Counted from the stretch's first letter, positions 17,765-25,768 are shown. The stretch is 64,000 nucleotides of DNA from Aequorivita sp. (GCA_030690315.1 JAUYGY010000023.1:1-64000); one strand, 5' to 3'. The notes: a model not told the origin generated them from the letters alone. Made by a program: numbers and translations.

Positions 17765-18129
17765 CGAGTGGAATGGATTATATAGGTAATAATTCCCCAA
17801 ACGGTGAATTCTTCTTCGGAAAAACCAAAAGGAATGCGTATTATTTTAAATTCCCCAGCTTGCACCACAAGTGCCAAGGCATTAAAATTTCGAGATAGGG
17901 AACGGTCAATAATCAGCACGTCTTTATCAAGAATGTTGTGTTCTTTAAAAGCATTTCCATCAATCCGCACGAAAAAAGTAGCGTCGCGGTTTACAACCAA
18001 TTCTTGGTTCAAATCAATCGTTGGTTCCAAATAATGCGTGGCGGGACTTGCAAAACCTGTCTGTTTTGAAACGCCGGGTTCATGCCTGCTTTTTACTTTT
18101 GTGAGTTTGCCTGAAGTGAAAATTTCCAT
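17761..18129 (-). CDS. umuD: UmuD-like protein without catalytic dyad
   Basis: 122 residues, S24 (LexA/UmuD) fold: GFASPATHYLEPTIDLNQEL followed by the beta-rich core. Numbering happens to match E. coli UmuD residue for residue. Ser60 is replaced by Ala (DGNAF in place of SGDSM), Lys97 by Ile (GEFKIIRI in place of GEFTVKKL), and Cys24 of the C24-G25 cleavage site by Thr. It should therefore be unable to cut itself as UmuD does. It may act as a permanent subunit or regulator of the downstream polymerase. The frame is otherwise intact and coupled to umuC, so it is probably not a pseudogene. Confidence 0.85.
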   Translation of the reverse strand: MEIFTSGKLTKVKSRHEPGVSKQTGFASPATHYLEPTIDLNQELVVNRDATFFVRIDGNAFKEHNILDKDVLIIDRSLSRNFNALALVVQAGEFKIIRIPFGFSEEEFTVWGIITYIIHSTR

Positions 18130-18140
18130 TCTTCAAAAAT

Positions 18141-18176
18141 AGGAATATTTCCTGTTTTATGGATTATTTCCGAAAT
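18141..18176 (-). promoter_or_regulatory. Paired palindromes upstream of umuDC (possible operator)
   Basis: AGGAA-TAT-TTCCT (18141-18153, perfect arms) and ATTTC-C-GAAAT (18166-18176) lie 12 to 47 bp before the umuD start. Both contain TATTTCC, 19 bases apart. Tandem dyads at this place fit a repressor site, but no regulator is known from the sequence and no classic LexA box is present. Confidence 0.35.
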
Positions 18177-18186
18177 ATTTTTAAAC

Positions 18187-18483
18187 CTATTTTGTATTGG
18201 GTTTTCCTTTGGGATTCTTCCAAGTATTAAAAAAAGCATATACTACAATACTTTTTTCTTCTACTTCATAAACTATCAAATATGGAAAATCAATAATAAA
18301 TGCTTCCCGACAAGGAGATTGTTTGCAAGGAAAAAGGAAGGGGTTTTGAAGAATAAGTTCTAGAAAAATGTCAATTTGTTCTATAAAACGTTCACCCAAA
18401 CCAATACTTTTGGATTCGTAATATTCATACGCTTCAATAAAATCAATATTAGCTTCCTCTTTAATGTGAAGAAAATATTTCAT
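18187..18483 (-). CDS. ParE/RelE-superfamily toxin
   Basis: 98 residues. IKEEANIDFIEAYEYYESKSIGLGERFIEQIDIFLELI is the two-helix N-terminal half, and FPYLIVYEVEEKSIVVYAFFNTWKNP the C-terminal sheet of the RelE/ParE fold. Members either cut mRNA at the ribosome or poison gyrase; the sequence alone does not decide which. It overlaps the upstream antitoxin by 4 bases (ATGA), the normal antitoxin-first order. Confidence 0.85.
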   Translation of the reverse strand: MKYFLHIKEEANIDFIEAYEYYESKSIGLGERFIEQIDIFLELILQNPFLFPCKQSPCREAFIIDFPYLIVYEVEEKSIVVYAFFNTWKNPKGKPNTK

Positions 18484-18719
18484 TTTTTAGCATTACGTGC
18501 ATTCTGTTTTACTTGTTTCCAAGTTAATGATTTGCTTTCACCAGCAATATGCCGCAACCTACGCTCTTCAAGTATTTCGTATTGTTTTTCGGAAAGATTA
18601 TTTCCTGCATTTCCATTGTTTTCATAACTTTCAGCAAGCGCTTTCATTAATTTTAAAAGCCGCTCATCTGCTGTTTCTATGTGATCGAGAACACTATTCT
18701 TTAATTCTGAAATTTCCAT
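18480..18719 (-). CDS. Antitoxin partner of the ParE/RelE toxin
   Basis: 79 residues from the ATG giving MEISELKNSV (an in-frame start 11 codons upstream is possible but less likely). Helical: DHIETADERLLKLMKALAES, then LTWKQVKQNARNAKK. This is the addiction-module family seen before ParE-type toxins in Bacteroidetes. It should bind and neutralise the toxin and repress the pair; no DNA-binding motif is obvious. Confidence 0.75.
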   Translation of the reverse strand: MEISELKNSVLDHIETADERLLKLMKALAESYENNGNAGNNLSEKQYEILEERRLRHIAGESKSLTWKQVKQNARNAKK

Positions 18720-18772
18720 GATTTTCGCAGTAATTATGTAAATATACAACACAATGTCAAATATTGGAAAGG

Positions 18773-18805
18773 TTGTTCAAATTCTAAAACATACCATTAT
18801 ATTTG
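18773..18805 (+). promoter_or_regulatory. Promoter of the serine dehydratase gene
   Basis: TTG at 18773-18775 and a perfect -7 box TATATTTG at 18798-18805, with 22 bases between, one more than usual. It would start transcription about 10 bases before the ATG at 18822. Confidence 0.55.
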
Positions 18806-18821
18806 TTTAAAAGAAGTTTGA

Positions 18822-20246
18822 ATGGAAAGTATCAGTGTTTTTGATATGCTAAAAATAGGAGTTGGCCCATCCAGCTCCCATACTTTGGGGCCGTGGCGTG
18901 CCGCGTTGCGATGGATTGATGAACTAAAGCAGAAAAGCGACTTTGGGGAAGTAGTGGCTATTTCAGTAGATCTGTACGGTTCCCTTTCGCTCACAGGAAA
19001 AGGCCACGCTACCGATATTGCTGTGATGCTTGGCCTTTCGGGTTTTGATCCCGTAACTTTTCCTATTGAAAACATTGAAAAGGAAATTGATTTTATCAAT
19101 TCAGAAAATAAATTAAGATTAAATGGTGAGTTGGAAGTTCCCTTTTTTCCGAAGCAAAATATCATCTTCAATCGAAAGTTTTTAGAGTTTCACCCAAACG
19201 GAATGACTTTTAAGGCAACATTAAAAGACGGCTCTACAAAATCTTCTTCGTTTTATTCAATTGGTGGCGGCTTTGTGATAAAAAAAGATAGAAAGCGCAA
19301 GAAAATAAAAATGGCCAAATTTGCCCAATTCCCCTTTCCTACTGAAAAAGGCACGGAACTTTTGGCATATTGTAAAGCTGAGGGAAAAAGTATTTCGGAA
19401 ATAGTTTTAGAAAACGAAAAATCACTACGAAGCGAAGCCGAAATAAATGACGGCCTAAAGAAAATTTGGGCAGTAATGCTGGATTCTATGTACGTTGGCG
19501 CCCATACAGAAGGAATATTGCCCGGTGGACTCAACGTTACGCGCAGAGCTTTTGAAATGAACAAACTCCTAATTGGCGATAGCAAATACACAAATGCCGA
19601 GGAATGGATTGCGGCAATACGAAATACCGAAGTGAAATTTCGGCAAATCCTGAAATGGGTTTCGTGTTTTGCACTCGCAGTGAACGAAGTAAATGCTTCA
19701 TTGGGCCGCGTGGTTACCGCACCCACCAATGGTAGCGCCGGTGTAATTCCCGCAGTAATGATGTATTATATGGTTATTGAAAACCACGATGCAAATTTTG
19801 AGGATGTCCGCAAATTTTTGCTGACTGCAGGTGAAATAGGAAGTATGTTCAAAAAAGGCGCAACCATTAGCGCAGCGATGGGCGGATGCCAAGCAGAGAT
19901 TGGGGTTTCCTCATCAATGGCGGCTGGAGCCCTTTGCGAACTGATGGGCGGAACACCGGAGCAATGTTTAATGGCCGGCGAAATTGCGATGGAACATCAT
20001 TTAGGGATGACCTGCGACCCTATTGCTGGCTTGGTACAAATTCCGTGTATTGAACGCAATGCAATGGGAGCCATAAAAGCCATCAATGCTTGCGAAATGG
20101 CACTGGACAGTGACCCAAGCAAAGCGAAAGTACCTTTTGATAAAGTGATCGCGACCATGTGGGAAACGGCAAAGGATATGACTTCAAAGTATAAGGAAAC
20201 CAGTGAGGGTGGGCTGGCAGTGCAGGTGAATATTAGTGATTGTTAG
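18822..20246 (+). CDS. sdaA: L-serine ammonia-lyase (single-chain, iron-sulfur)
   Basis: 474 residues. The N-terminal beta domain has MLKIGVGPSSSHTLGPWRAA. The alpha catalytic domain carries GSAGVIPAVMMYY, GAAISAAMGGCQAEIGVSSS-type sequence (here GATISAAMGGCQAEIG), and the Cys ligands in MTCDPIAGLVQIPCIERNAMGA. It deaminates L-serine to pyruvate with a 4Fe-4S cluster. Fused alpha/beta form as in E. coli SdaA. Has its own promoter box. Confidence 0.95.
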   Translation: MESISVFDMLKIGVGPSSSHTLGPWRAALRWIDELKQKSDFGEVVAISVDLYGSLSLTGKGHATDIAVMLGLSGFDPVTFPIENIEKEIDFINSENKLRLNGELEVPFFPKQNIIFNRKFLEFHPNGMTFKATLKDGSTKSSSFYSIGGGFVIKKDRKRKKIKMAKFAQFPFPTEKGTELLAYCKAEGKSISEIVLENEKSLRSEAEINDGLKKIWAVMLDSMYVGAHTEGILPGGLNVTRRAFEMNKLLIGDSKYTNAEEWIAAIRNTEVKFRQILKWVSCFALAVNEVNASLGRVVTAPTNGSAGVIPAVMMYYMVIENHDANFEDVRKFLLTAGEIGSMFKKGATISAAMGGCQAEIGVSSSMAAGALCELMGGTPEQCLMAGEIAMEHHLGMTCDPIAGLVQIPCIERNAMGAIKAINACEMALDSDPSKAKVPFDKVIATMWETAKDMTSKYKETSEGGLAVQVNISDC

Positions 20247-20247
20247 C

Positions 20248-20303
20248 AATGGGAAATGGGAAATGGGAAATAGGAAATTCGAAGTTCGAAGTTCGAAGTT
20301 GGA
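20248..20303. repeat. 7-bp tandem array
   Basis: Eight contiguous heptamers beginning 1 bp after the serine dehydratase stop: AATGGGA x3, AATAGGA, AATTCGA, AGTTCGA x2, AGTTGGA. The unit changes along the array while the phase is kept. Confidence 0.85.
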
Positions 20304-20365
20304 AAGTCAAACAATTTTGATGACAAAAATTTAACTTCGTATTTCAAAAATTCGCACTTCGTACT

Positions 20366-20824
20366 TTACTTACAATCTTCTTTTCTTCGGGAATCAATAA
20401 TATGGATTATTTTCCAACCTGTGTCAAACCTTGCAAGTGTGAAGGAATTGGCTCCACAATGACTGAAATTTCCGTTTAGCCAAAACTCATAGGGCGTCCA
20501 AACATGGGCAAGATTTCCGTCTATTTCAACTTTATAATCCAATAAACGCTCGTCCCATTTTTGGTCTGCCGCACGATTCGCGATTGCGCTTATAAAAGCA
20601 TTTGCATCATCAGTATTTACTTTGTGCTTTCCGTTTTTATCTGTAAAAGCAGTTTGCATCACCATATTTTCTGCCATGCCTGACTTCATCAAAAGCGTAT
20701 CGCCAATATGAAAACCTTCAAAAAAAGTGTCGACAATGTTTTTTGCATCGGCCTCAGAAAAAGGGTTTTGCGAAAATGAATTTGTAAAAATTGTAAAGCA
20801 AAGTAGGAAGACAGAAAACTTCAT
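20366..20824 (-). CDS. Exported NTF2-like (SnoaL/DUF4440-type) protein
   Basis: 152 residues with a signal peptide (MKFSVFLLCFTIFTNSFSQ). NPFSEADAKNIVDTFFEGFHIGD and the later HVWTPYEFWLNGNFSHCGANSFTL and GWKIIHIIDSRR are the cone-shaped NTF2-like fold (helix-helix, then a curved sheet with G-W-K-I). No catalytic residues can be assigned. Divergent from panB. Confidence 0.75.
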   Translation of the reverse strand: MKFSVFLLCFTIFTNSFSQNPFSEADAKNIVDTFFEGFHIGDTLLMKSGMAENMVMQTAFTDKNGKHKVNTDDANAFISAIANRAADQKWDERLLDYKVEIDGNLAHVWTPYEFWLNGNFSHCGANSFTLARFDTGWKIIHIIDSRRKEDCK

Positions 20825-20885
20825 AAGTACATATTAAAGAGTGAACTTCAAAATTAGTACTTTTACCCTCCAATTTGTTACAACT

Positions 20886-21704
20886 ATGAGCACGGCCAAA
20901 AAAGAATACAAACGAATTACTACCAAAACTTTGGTAGATATGAAAAAGAAAGGTGAAAAAATTTCCATGCTTACGGCCTATGATTTTACCATGGCCAAAA
21001 TTGTGGACAGCGCCGGGATTGACGTAATTTTGGTAGGCGATTCAGCTAGCAATGTTATGGCGGGACACGAAACTACGTTGCCCATAACTTTGGATCAGAT
21101 GATTTATCACGCCGCCTCGGTGGTTCGTGCCATTGAGCGGAGTTTAGTGGTTGTGGATTTGCCTTTCGGAAGCTATCAAAGCGATCCAAAGGAAGCACTT
21201 CGTTCCGCAATAAGAATTATGAAAGAAAGCGGCGGGCATGCTGTAAAGATGGAAGGTGGCGCAGAAATTAAAGAATCAATAAAAAGAATTTTGAATGCGG
21301 GGATTCCCGTGATGGGCCATTTGGGCTTAACGCCCCAATCTATCTATAAATTCGGAACATATACGGTTCGGGCAAAGGAGGAAGAAGAAGCGGAAAAATT
21401 AATGGAGGACGCCATTTTGCTTGAAAAAGCAGGCTGCTTCGCTCTTGTTTTGGAAAAAGTGCCTGCTAAATTAGCTAAAGAAGTTGCTGAAAAAATAAGT
21501 ATTCCCGTAATTGGCATCGGGGCCGGAAATGGCTGTGACGGTCAGGTTTTGGTAACGCACGATATGATTGGGATGACGCACGAATTCAACCCACGGTTTC
21601 TTCGTAGGTATCTGGATTTATATACTGAAATGAAAAATGCTTTTAGCCAGTACAGTGCCGATGTAAAAAGTGGTGATTTCCCGAACGATAGTGAACAATA
21701 TTAA
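20886..21704 (+). CDS. panB: 3-methyl-2-oxobutanoate hydroxymethyltransferase
   Basis: 272 residues from the ATG giving [16 protein letters not shown] (an in-frame ATG 15 codons upstream is unlikely). TIM-barrel enzyme of pantothenate/CoA synthesis, adding a hydroxymethyl group to 2-oxoisovalerate with methylene-THF. Seen are [54 protein letters not shown] and [13 protein letters not shown] (catalytic Glu). No panC or panD is nearby. Followed by the 8-bp repeat array. Confidence 0.95.
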   Translation: MSTAKKEYKRITTKTLVDMKKKGEKISMLTAYDFTMAKIVDSAGIDVILVGDSASNVMAGHETTLPITLDQMIYHAASVVRAIERSLVVVDLPFGSYQSDPKEALRSAIRIMKESGGHAVKMEGGAEIKESIKRILNAGIPVMGHLGLTPQSIYKFGTYTVRAKEEEEAEKLMEDAILLEKAGCFALVLEKVPAKLAKEVAEKISIPVIGIGAGNGCDGQVLVTHDMIGMTHEFNPRFLRRYLDLYTEMKNAFSQYSADVKSGDFPNDSEQY

Positions 21705-21709
21705 ATAGT

Positions 21710-21789
21710 TAGATTGTTGGATTTTTAGATCGCTAGACTATCCAACAATCCAGTAATCGAACAATCGAGAAATCCAACAATCCAAGACA
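21710..21789. repeat. 8-bp tandem array with inverted halves
   Basis: Ten 8-bp units in phase. The first four (TAGATTGT, TGGATTTT, TAGATCGC, TAGACTAT) contain ATTGTTGG, the reverse complement of CCAACAAT which dominates the next six (CCAACAAT twice). The array could thus fold on itself. It begins 5 bp after the panB stop and ends at the first residues of the RluA-type reading frame. Confidence 0.75.
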
Positions 21790-21840
21790 CATAGCACCAA
21801 AGACAATCTTCAAATTCTGTTTGAGGACAATCACTTAATT

Positions 21841-22473
21841 GTGATAAACAAACGTCCAGGCGATATTGTGCAGGGCGACAAAACGGGCGATGCTCCTCTT
21901 TCCGAAGTTGTGAAGGAATATATAGCAGAAAAATACAACAAGCCCGGGGCGGTTTTTTTAGGAGTTGTGCATCGTTTGGATAGACCCACCAGCGGAATTG
22001 TGGTTTTCGCAAGAACATCAAAGGCATTGGTGCGATTGAACAAAATGTTTTCCGAGAGGGAAACGGAAAAAATATATTGGGCAATCGTTAAAAACGCCCC
22101 GCCGAAACTGGAGGATACCCTGACGCATTTTTTAAAAAGAAATCCAAAACAGAACAAATCCTACGCCCACATAAAGGAAGTTCCGGACAGCAAAAAAGGA
22201 ATTCTTCACTATAAAGTCTTAAAAAAATTAGACAATTATTACTTGCTGGAAGTTACTTTGGAAACGGGAAGACACCATCAAATCCGATCACAGCTTTCGG
22301 CCATTGGTTGCCCGATAAAAGGCGATTTAAAATATGATTTTGACCGAAGTAATGCAGACGGAAGTATCCATCTTCACGCAAAAAAATTAACTTTTATTCA
22401 TCCCGTCCAAAAAGAAGAGCTTACTATTGAAGCGCCAACGCCCGAAGATTCGGTTTGGAATGCTTGCAATTAA
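21841..22473 (+). CDS. RluA-family pseudouridine synthase (start uncertain)
   Basis: The core has the family active-site motif HRLDRPTSGIVVFARTS (catalytic Asp) and the C-terminal ETGRHHQIRSQLSAIGCPI. It isomerises uridine in rRNA or tRNA. The coordinates given use GTG 21841, but family-like sequence (STKDNLQILFEDNHLIV) begins about 16 codons earlier, at 21793. No ATG, GTG or TTG is available there before the in-frame stop at 21754-21756. The real start may be a non-canonical codon (for example ATT 21814), or the original ATG was lost where the 8-bp repeat ends. Confidence 0.85.
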   Translation: MINKRPGDIVQGDKTGDAPLSEVVKEYIAEKYNKPGAVFLGVVHRLDRPTSGIVVFARTSKALVRLNKMFSERETEKIYWAIVKNAPPKLEDTLTHFLKRNPKQNKSYAHIKEVPDSKKGILHYKVLKKLDNYYLLEVTLETGRHHQIRSQLSAIGCPIKGDLKYDFDRSNADGSIHLHAKKLTFIHPVQKEELTIEAPTPEDSVWNACN

Positions 22474-23123
22474 AGCTTTATTAGATTTTTCTTTAAAGCA
22501 AAAATTACCAACCCTACCCTATTTTTTATTTTGAGACGTTTAAACAGGTCTTGCCGATAGCCGTCAATAGTTTTGGGGCTTAAATCCATTACATGGGCTA
22601 TTTCCTTATATGTCATTTCGGAACAGGCCAATTGTATAAAGATGAGTTCATTCTCTTTAAAATCCATAACTCTACCTTCTTCATCTGGGCTTATGGAATG
22701 CAACAAGGTTTCGGAAACTTTGTCTGAATGGTAATATCCCTTCTCCATTAATTCCTTCAGTGCGGTGTTCAAAATTTCTGGATGGATATCTTTCAGCAAA
22801 TAACCTTTGGCTCCTTTGCGAAGCATTCTCAGAATTGTTTGCTCATCGTCTTCCATGGAAAGAGCCAGAATTTTTATTTTTGGATGATTGCCCATGATCC
22901 ATTCAGCCGTTTCAAACCCGTTCATTACTGGCATGTTTATATCAAGCAAAACTATATCGGGCAATATTTTTTCTTCATTGATACGTTCTTGCAATTCAAC
23001 CCCGTTTTTTGCGTGAAAAAGTACCCTAAAATGTGAAAAGGAATTAATCAATTTTTCCAATGAGCGTGCAAAAAGCGAGTGATCATCAACGATTGCGACA
23101 GTATGTTTACCTACTAAATTCAT
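22470..23123 (-). CDS. NarL/LuxR-type response regulator
   Basis: 217 residues. Receiver domain with VAIVDDHSLFARSLEKL (Asp13/14), the phosphoacceptor Asp61 in PDIVLLDINMPVMNGFE, and ILALSMED. The LuxR-type helix-turn-helix is LACSEMTYKEIAHVMDLSPK with DGYRQDLFKRLKIKN. The start overlaps the kinase stop by 4 bases (ATGA). Last gene of a four-gene operon beginning at 24937. It converges on the RluA-type gene with a 4-base overlap. Confidence 0.93.
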   Translation of the reverse strand: MNLVGKHTVAIVDDHSLFARSLEKLINSFSHFRVLFHAKNGVELQERINEEKILPDIVLLDINMPVMNGFETAEWIMGNHPKIKILALSMEDDEQTILRMLRKGAKGYLLKDIHPEILNTALKELMEKGYYHSDKVSETLLHSISPDEEGRVMDFKENELIFIQLACSEMTYKEIAHVMDLSPKTIDGYRQDLFKRLKIKNRVGLVIFALKKNLIKL

Positions 23124-23923
23124 TGTGCGCTGCTTTTGTATGGGTAGCTCAAAAGTAATTGGGTACCTTTTCCTATTTCTGAAACAATGGAAAAATCTGC
23201 ATTGATAAGGGCGGCCCTGCTGCTCATGGTTTCCATACCCGAGCTGTCTGTTTTTATTGAAGCATCAAAGCCTACACCGTCATCAACTGCACTTATATCC
23301 AGTGCTTTTTCTTTATATTCTAAATGTACGAATAATTTAGAAGCTCTTGCATGTTTCAAAACATTTGACAGAAATTCCTGAATAATTCTGAAAACAATAA
23401 TTTCACTGGCATTGTTTATTGGTATTACGTCTCCAGTTATCTTTAACGAAGCGTCCAGATAACCCAATCGTTTAAATCGGTCAAGTTCTACTTGCAGCGA
23501 TGCCAAGAGTCCGTTTTTAAGTACCACATCATTGTTAAGTACTTTTGAAAGTGACCGTATTTCCTGGACCGTTTCTTGAATAATACTTTTTGTTTCACCT
23601 ATTTGGTCGTGAAAAGAAGTAGGTACTGCATTCATTAAAACATTCAACTGAATGTTAGCCACGGAAAGCAACTGCCCCACATTATCGTGAAGTTCCCATG
23701 CAATATTTTTAAGCGTCTGTTCCTGAATTTCTATTTGTGAATCGGCAAGTTCGCGTTGGTAGCGCTGTTCTGCTTCATAGCGTTCTTTTAAAAATTTGTT
23801 TTTTCGGCGTTGAAAAGCGATAACAAAAACAACTACAAATACCGTGAAGAATAACAGTACTGCAATAAAATAAACTATTAAAAGTTTTTCTTGGGGAAGT
23901 AAGGGGCTTTTTTCCGTAAGCAT
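23120..23923 (-). CDS. Sensor histidine kinase (HisKA_3/NarX type)
   Basis: 267 residues. A single membrane helix (about 15-36) is followed by a coiled linker, the H-box AWELHDNVGQLLSVANIQLN with His79, and an HATPase domain (EFLSNVLKHARA, ISAVDDGVGFDAS, STIGKGTQLLLSYP-like end). It has no sensory domain of its own, so sensing probably depends on the upstream 7-TM protein, whose gene it overlaps by 46 bases. Confidence 0.92.
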   Translation of the reverse strand: MLTEKSPLLPQEKLLIVYFIAVLLFFTVFVVVFVIAFQRRKNKFLKERYEAEQRYQRELADSQIEIQEQTLKNIAWELHDNVGQLLSVANIQLNVLMNAVPTSFHDQIGETKSIIQETVQEIRSLSKVLNNDVVLKNGLLASLQVELDRFKRLGYLDASLKITGDVIPINNASEIIVFRIIQEFLSNVLKHARASKLFVHLEYKEKALDISAVDDGVGFDASIKTDSSGMETMSSRAALINADFSIVSEIGKGTQLLLSYPYKSSAQ

Positions 23924-24615
23924 ATTAAAAATCCAGCTATATAAATGGAATACAGTAAGTAGTTAGTCCCAAAGATAACCTGTCTGTACAAACTGACAAA
24001 GCCGGGATCAATAGAATTGCTGTAATAAGAGCTATAGAGAAACAAAGGAGTTGTACACAGGTGAAAAATCAATGCCCCCACAGAAATATAGAATGGTAAG
24101 TTTTTTTGCACTTGCAATATTTGGTCGCTTTTCAGCAATTCCAGATAATAAAAAGCGATGCTTAGGAAAACAAGCAACGTTCCCAAAATATTTGAAATAG
24201 GCATAAACTTTATAAAAAATCCATCAGAAAATAAAATTTCTAAAAGACTCACTACCAAAAAAACAATCGAAACCAGATTGAGAATCTTTATTGATTTTTT
24301 AGTGGATAAATACCATTTGAAATAATTTATATAAAATAGGTAACTTACTATTGAATAAATATTTGCCGACCAGTAATTACTTTCAAAAATAGTTCCCTTT
24401 AAAAAACTTAAAAACCCTGTATTTACAAGATAGGCGTACCAACTAAAAAGTTCAGAAAATACAGTAATACCTAAAAACCAAACCAAATAGAAAGTGGGTT
24501 TGGTTTTATTTTTTCGATAATAAAATACTCCCGTTAGAAGTGCAATAAATTCAAAGAGGTTTATTAATAATCCGGCTATCACTGAATTAATAGTTTGTAG
24601 GAGGAAATCCTGCAA
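23878..24615 (-). CDS. Seven-helix membrane protein, probable sensor partner
   Basis: 245 residues with seven hydrophobic segments and short loops (for example LINLFEFIALLTGVFYY, FYLVWFLGITVFSELFSWYA, ILGTLLVFLSIAFYYLELL). No known family recognised. It sits between a small protein gene and the histidine kinase, overlapping both (29 and 46 bases). This strongly suggests co-expression and that it provides the signal input for the kinase. Confidence 0.7.
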   Translation of the reverse strand: MQDFLLQTINSVIAGLLINLFEFIALLTGVFYYRKNKTKPTFYLVWFLGITVFSELFSWYAYLVNTGFLSFLKGTIFESNYWSANIYSIVSYLFYINYFKWYLSTKKSIKILNLVSIVFLVVSLLEILFSDGFFIKFMPISNILGTLLVFLSIAFYYLELLKSDQILQVQKNLPFYISVGALIFHLCTTPLFLYSSYYSNSIDPGFVSLYRQVIFGTNYLLYSIYIAGFLICLRKKAPYFPKKNF

Positions 24616-24937
24616 TACCTTTATTTAAAGGTTCCAAAGTATAATTATTAGGCGAGCCGGCTGTAACCCCAGAAGTTGGTGCTAAAAACACTGTCGCTTT
24701 ATCGTCGGTAAGATTATCGTAAGCTGCAAAATAGATGCGAACGCCCGGTTGAGCACCAATACTGGCTCCTGCTTTTATATAATCCAAAAATTGTTGCAAC
24801 TCAGCAACGCTGAATAAAAATTCACGAGTGTCTGGAGAACCCATGGCCGATTCTATATCAACGGCTCGGGTTGCTACCCAGTTATTCTGCAATTGTTTGG
24901 CCGCAGCAACAGTAATACAATTTGATGGTTTTGACAT
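24587..24937 (-). CDS. Small soluble protein heading the sensor operon (116 aa)
   Basis: 116 residues, no signal peptide or membrane segment; starts MSKPSNCITVAAAKQLQNNW and ends FPPTNY. FLFSVAELQQFLDYIKAGAS and GVRIYFAAYDN look like a compact alpha/beta domain. I do not recognise the family. First gene of the operon with the 7-TM protein, kinase and regulator, and divergent from the eCIS locus. Could be a ligand-responsive or output-modulating partner (inference). Confidence 0.65.
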   Translation of the reverse strand: MSKPSNCITVAAAKQLQNNWVATRAVDIESAMGSPDTREFLFSVAELQQFLDYIKAGASIGAQPGVRIYFAAYDNLTDDKATVFLAPTSGVTAGSPNNYTLEPLNKGIAGFPPTNY

Positions 24938-25007
24938 GATTGAAATAAATTTTTTGGTTTAGTGGGAACTAATGTAGCAAAAACAATCAAATAAGAATTT
25001 TATAAAA

Positions 25008-25119
25008 CAAATAAACAGGGAAAATCCCTTTTAAAAATAGGGTTTTCCCTGTTTATTTGTAGGGGTTTTTCCTATTAAAAAACAGTGAAAAACCCCATGG
25101 AAATTCAGGTAAAAACCTG
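25008..25119. promoter_or_regulatory. Three consecutive inverted repeats upstream of the eCIS locus
   Basis: (1) CAAATAAACAGGGAAAA (25008-25024) pairs perfectly with TTTTCCCTGTTTATTTG (25043-25059), extended inward by CCCT/AGGG. (2) GGGGTTTTT (25062-25070) pairs with AAAAACCCC (25088-25096). (3) CAGGT (25106-25110) pairs with ACCTG (25115-25119). They fill the space between the sensor operon and the eCIS promoter, and the third abuts the -33 element. They may be operators, or insulating terminators for both directions. Confidence 0.65.
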
Positions 25120-25150
25120 TTGTATAGAACCTTACAAATAATTATATTTG
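25120..25150 (+). promoter_or_regulatory. Consensus promoter of the eCIS operon
   Basis: TTG (25120-25122), 20 bases, then TATATTTG (25143-25150): an exact match to the Bacteroidetes TTTG-N19-21-TAnnTTTG promoter apart from the first T-rich base. The start of transcription would be about 20 bases before the first eCIS gene. Confidence 0.75.
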
Positions 25151-25177
25151 AATATCATTCTTTAGGGTTCCTCACAA

Positions 25178-25768
25178 ATGATTTATGAAACACTTGAAAT
25201 AGTAAAAGATCAAGTTTCCAAATATTTGGAACTCAAAACCGCGGACAGCAATCTGGTGGTCCTGGAAAACATTTCAAAACACGATGATCCAGACATAAAT
25301 ACAATGAATGACAAAGTGGTTCTTTCACTTCTAAACATTGAGGAAGAAGTAGCGCTGAAAAACAATCCAAATGTAAAATTCAAAAACGGGGAGACCATCT
25401 ATAAAAACACCCCTGTAAACCTTAATGTTTTTGCCCTTTTTTCTGCCAATAGAAGCACATACTCCCGTTCGCTCACAGCACTCTCCTATATTATAGAATT
25501 ATTTCAGTCAAAAAAAATATTTACACAAACAAATACGCCTTTAAATCCGTCCATTCCGGCTTTGGAAAATATAAAGGAATTCCGCTTTATCGCTGAACTC
25601 TACACCCCTACTTTCGAACAATTAAATTATATCTGGGGCACTTTGGGCGGGAAATCCCTGCCAAGCGTACTCTATAAAATAAGCATTGTGAAAATTGAAA
25701 GCGATACACTCACTGAAAAAGGAACACCAATAACCGAAATTTCGGGAGTTTTAAACAATATTACTTAA
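25178..25768 (+). CDS. eCIS cap/tail-terminator protein (DUF4255, Afp16/Pvc16-like)
   Basis: 196 residues. It starts MIYETLEIVKDQVSKYLELK and contains DKVVLSLLNIEEEVALKNNP and NVFALFSANRSTYSRSLTALSYIIELFQ, the DUF4255 pattern. The C-terminal LNYIWGTLGGKSLPSVLYKI is also diagnostic. Afp16/Pvc16 proteins cap the distal end of the sheath-tube and control length. First gene of the locus; the next gene overlaps its stop by 1 base (TAATG). Confidence 0.88.
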   Translation: MIYETLEIVKDQVSKYLELKTADSNLVVLENISKHDDPDINTMNDKVVLSLLNIEEEVALKNNPNVKFKNGETIYKNTPVNLNVFALFSANRSTYSRSLTALSYIIELFQSKKIFTQTNTPLNPSIPALENIKEFRFIAELYTPTFEQLNYIWGTLGGKSLPSVLYKISIVKIESDTLTEKGTPITEISGVLNNIT

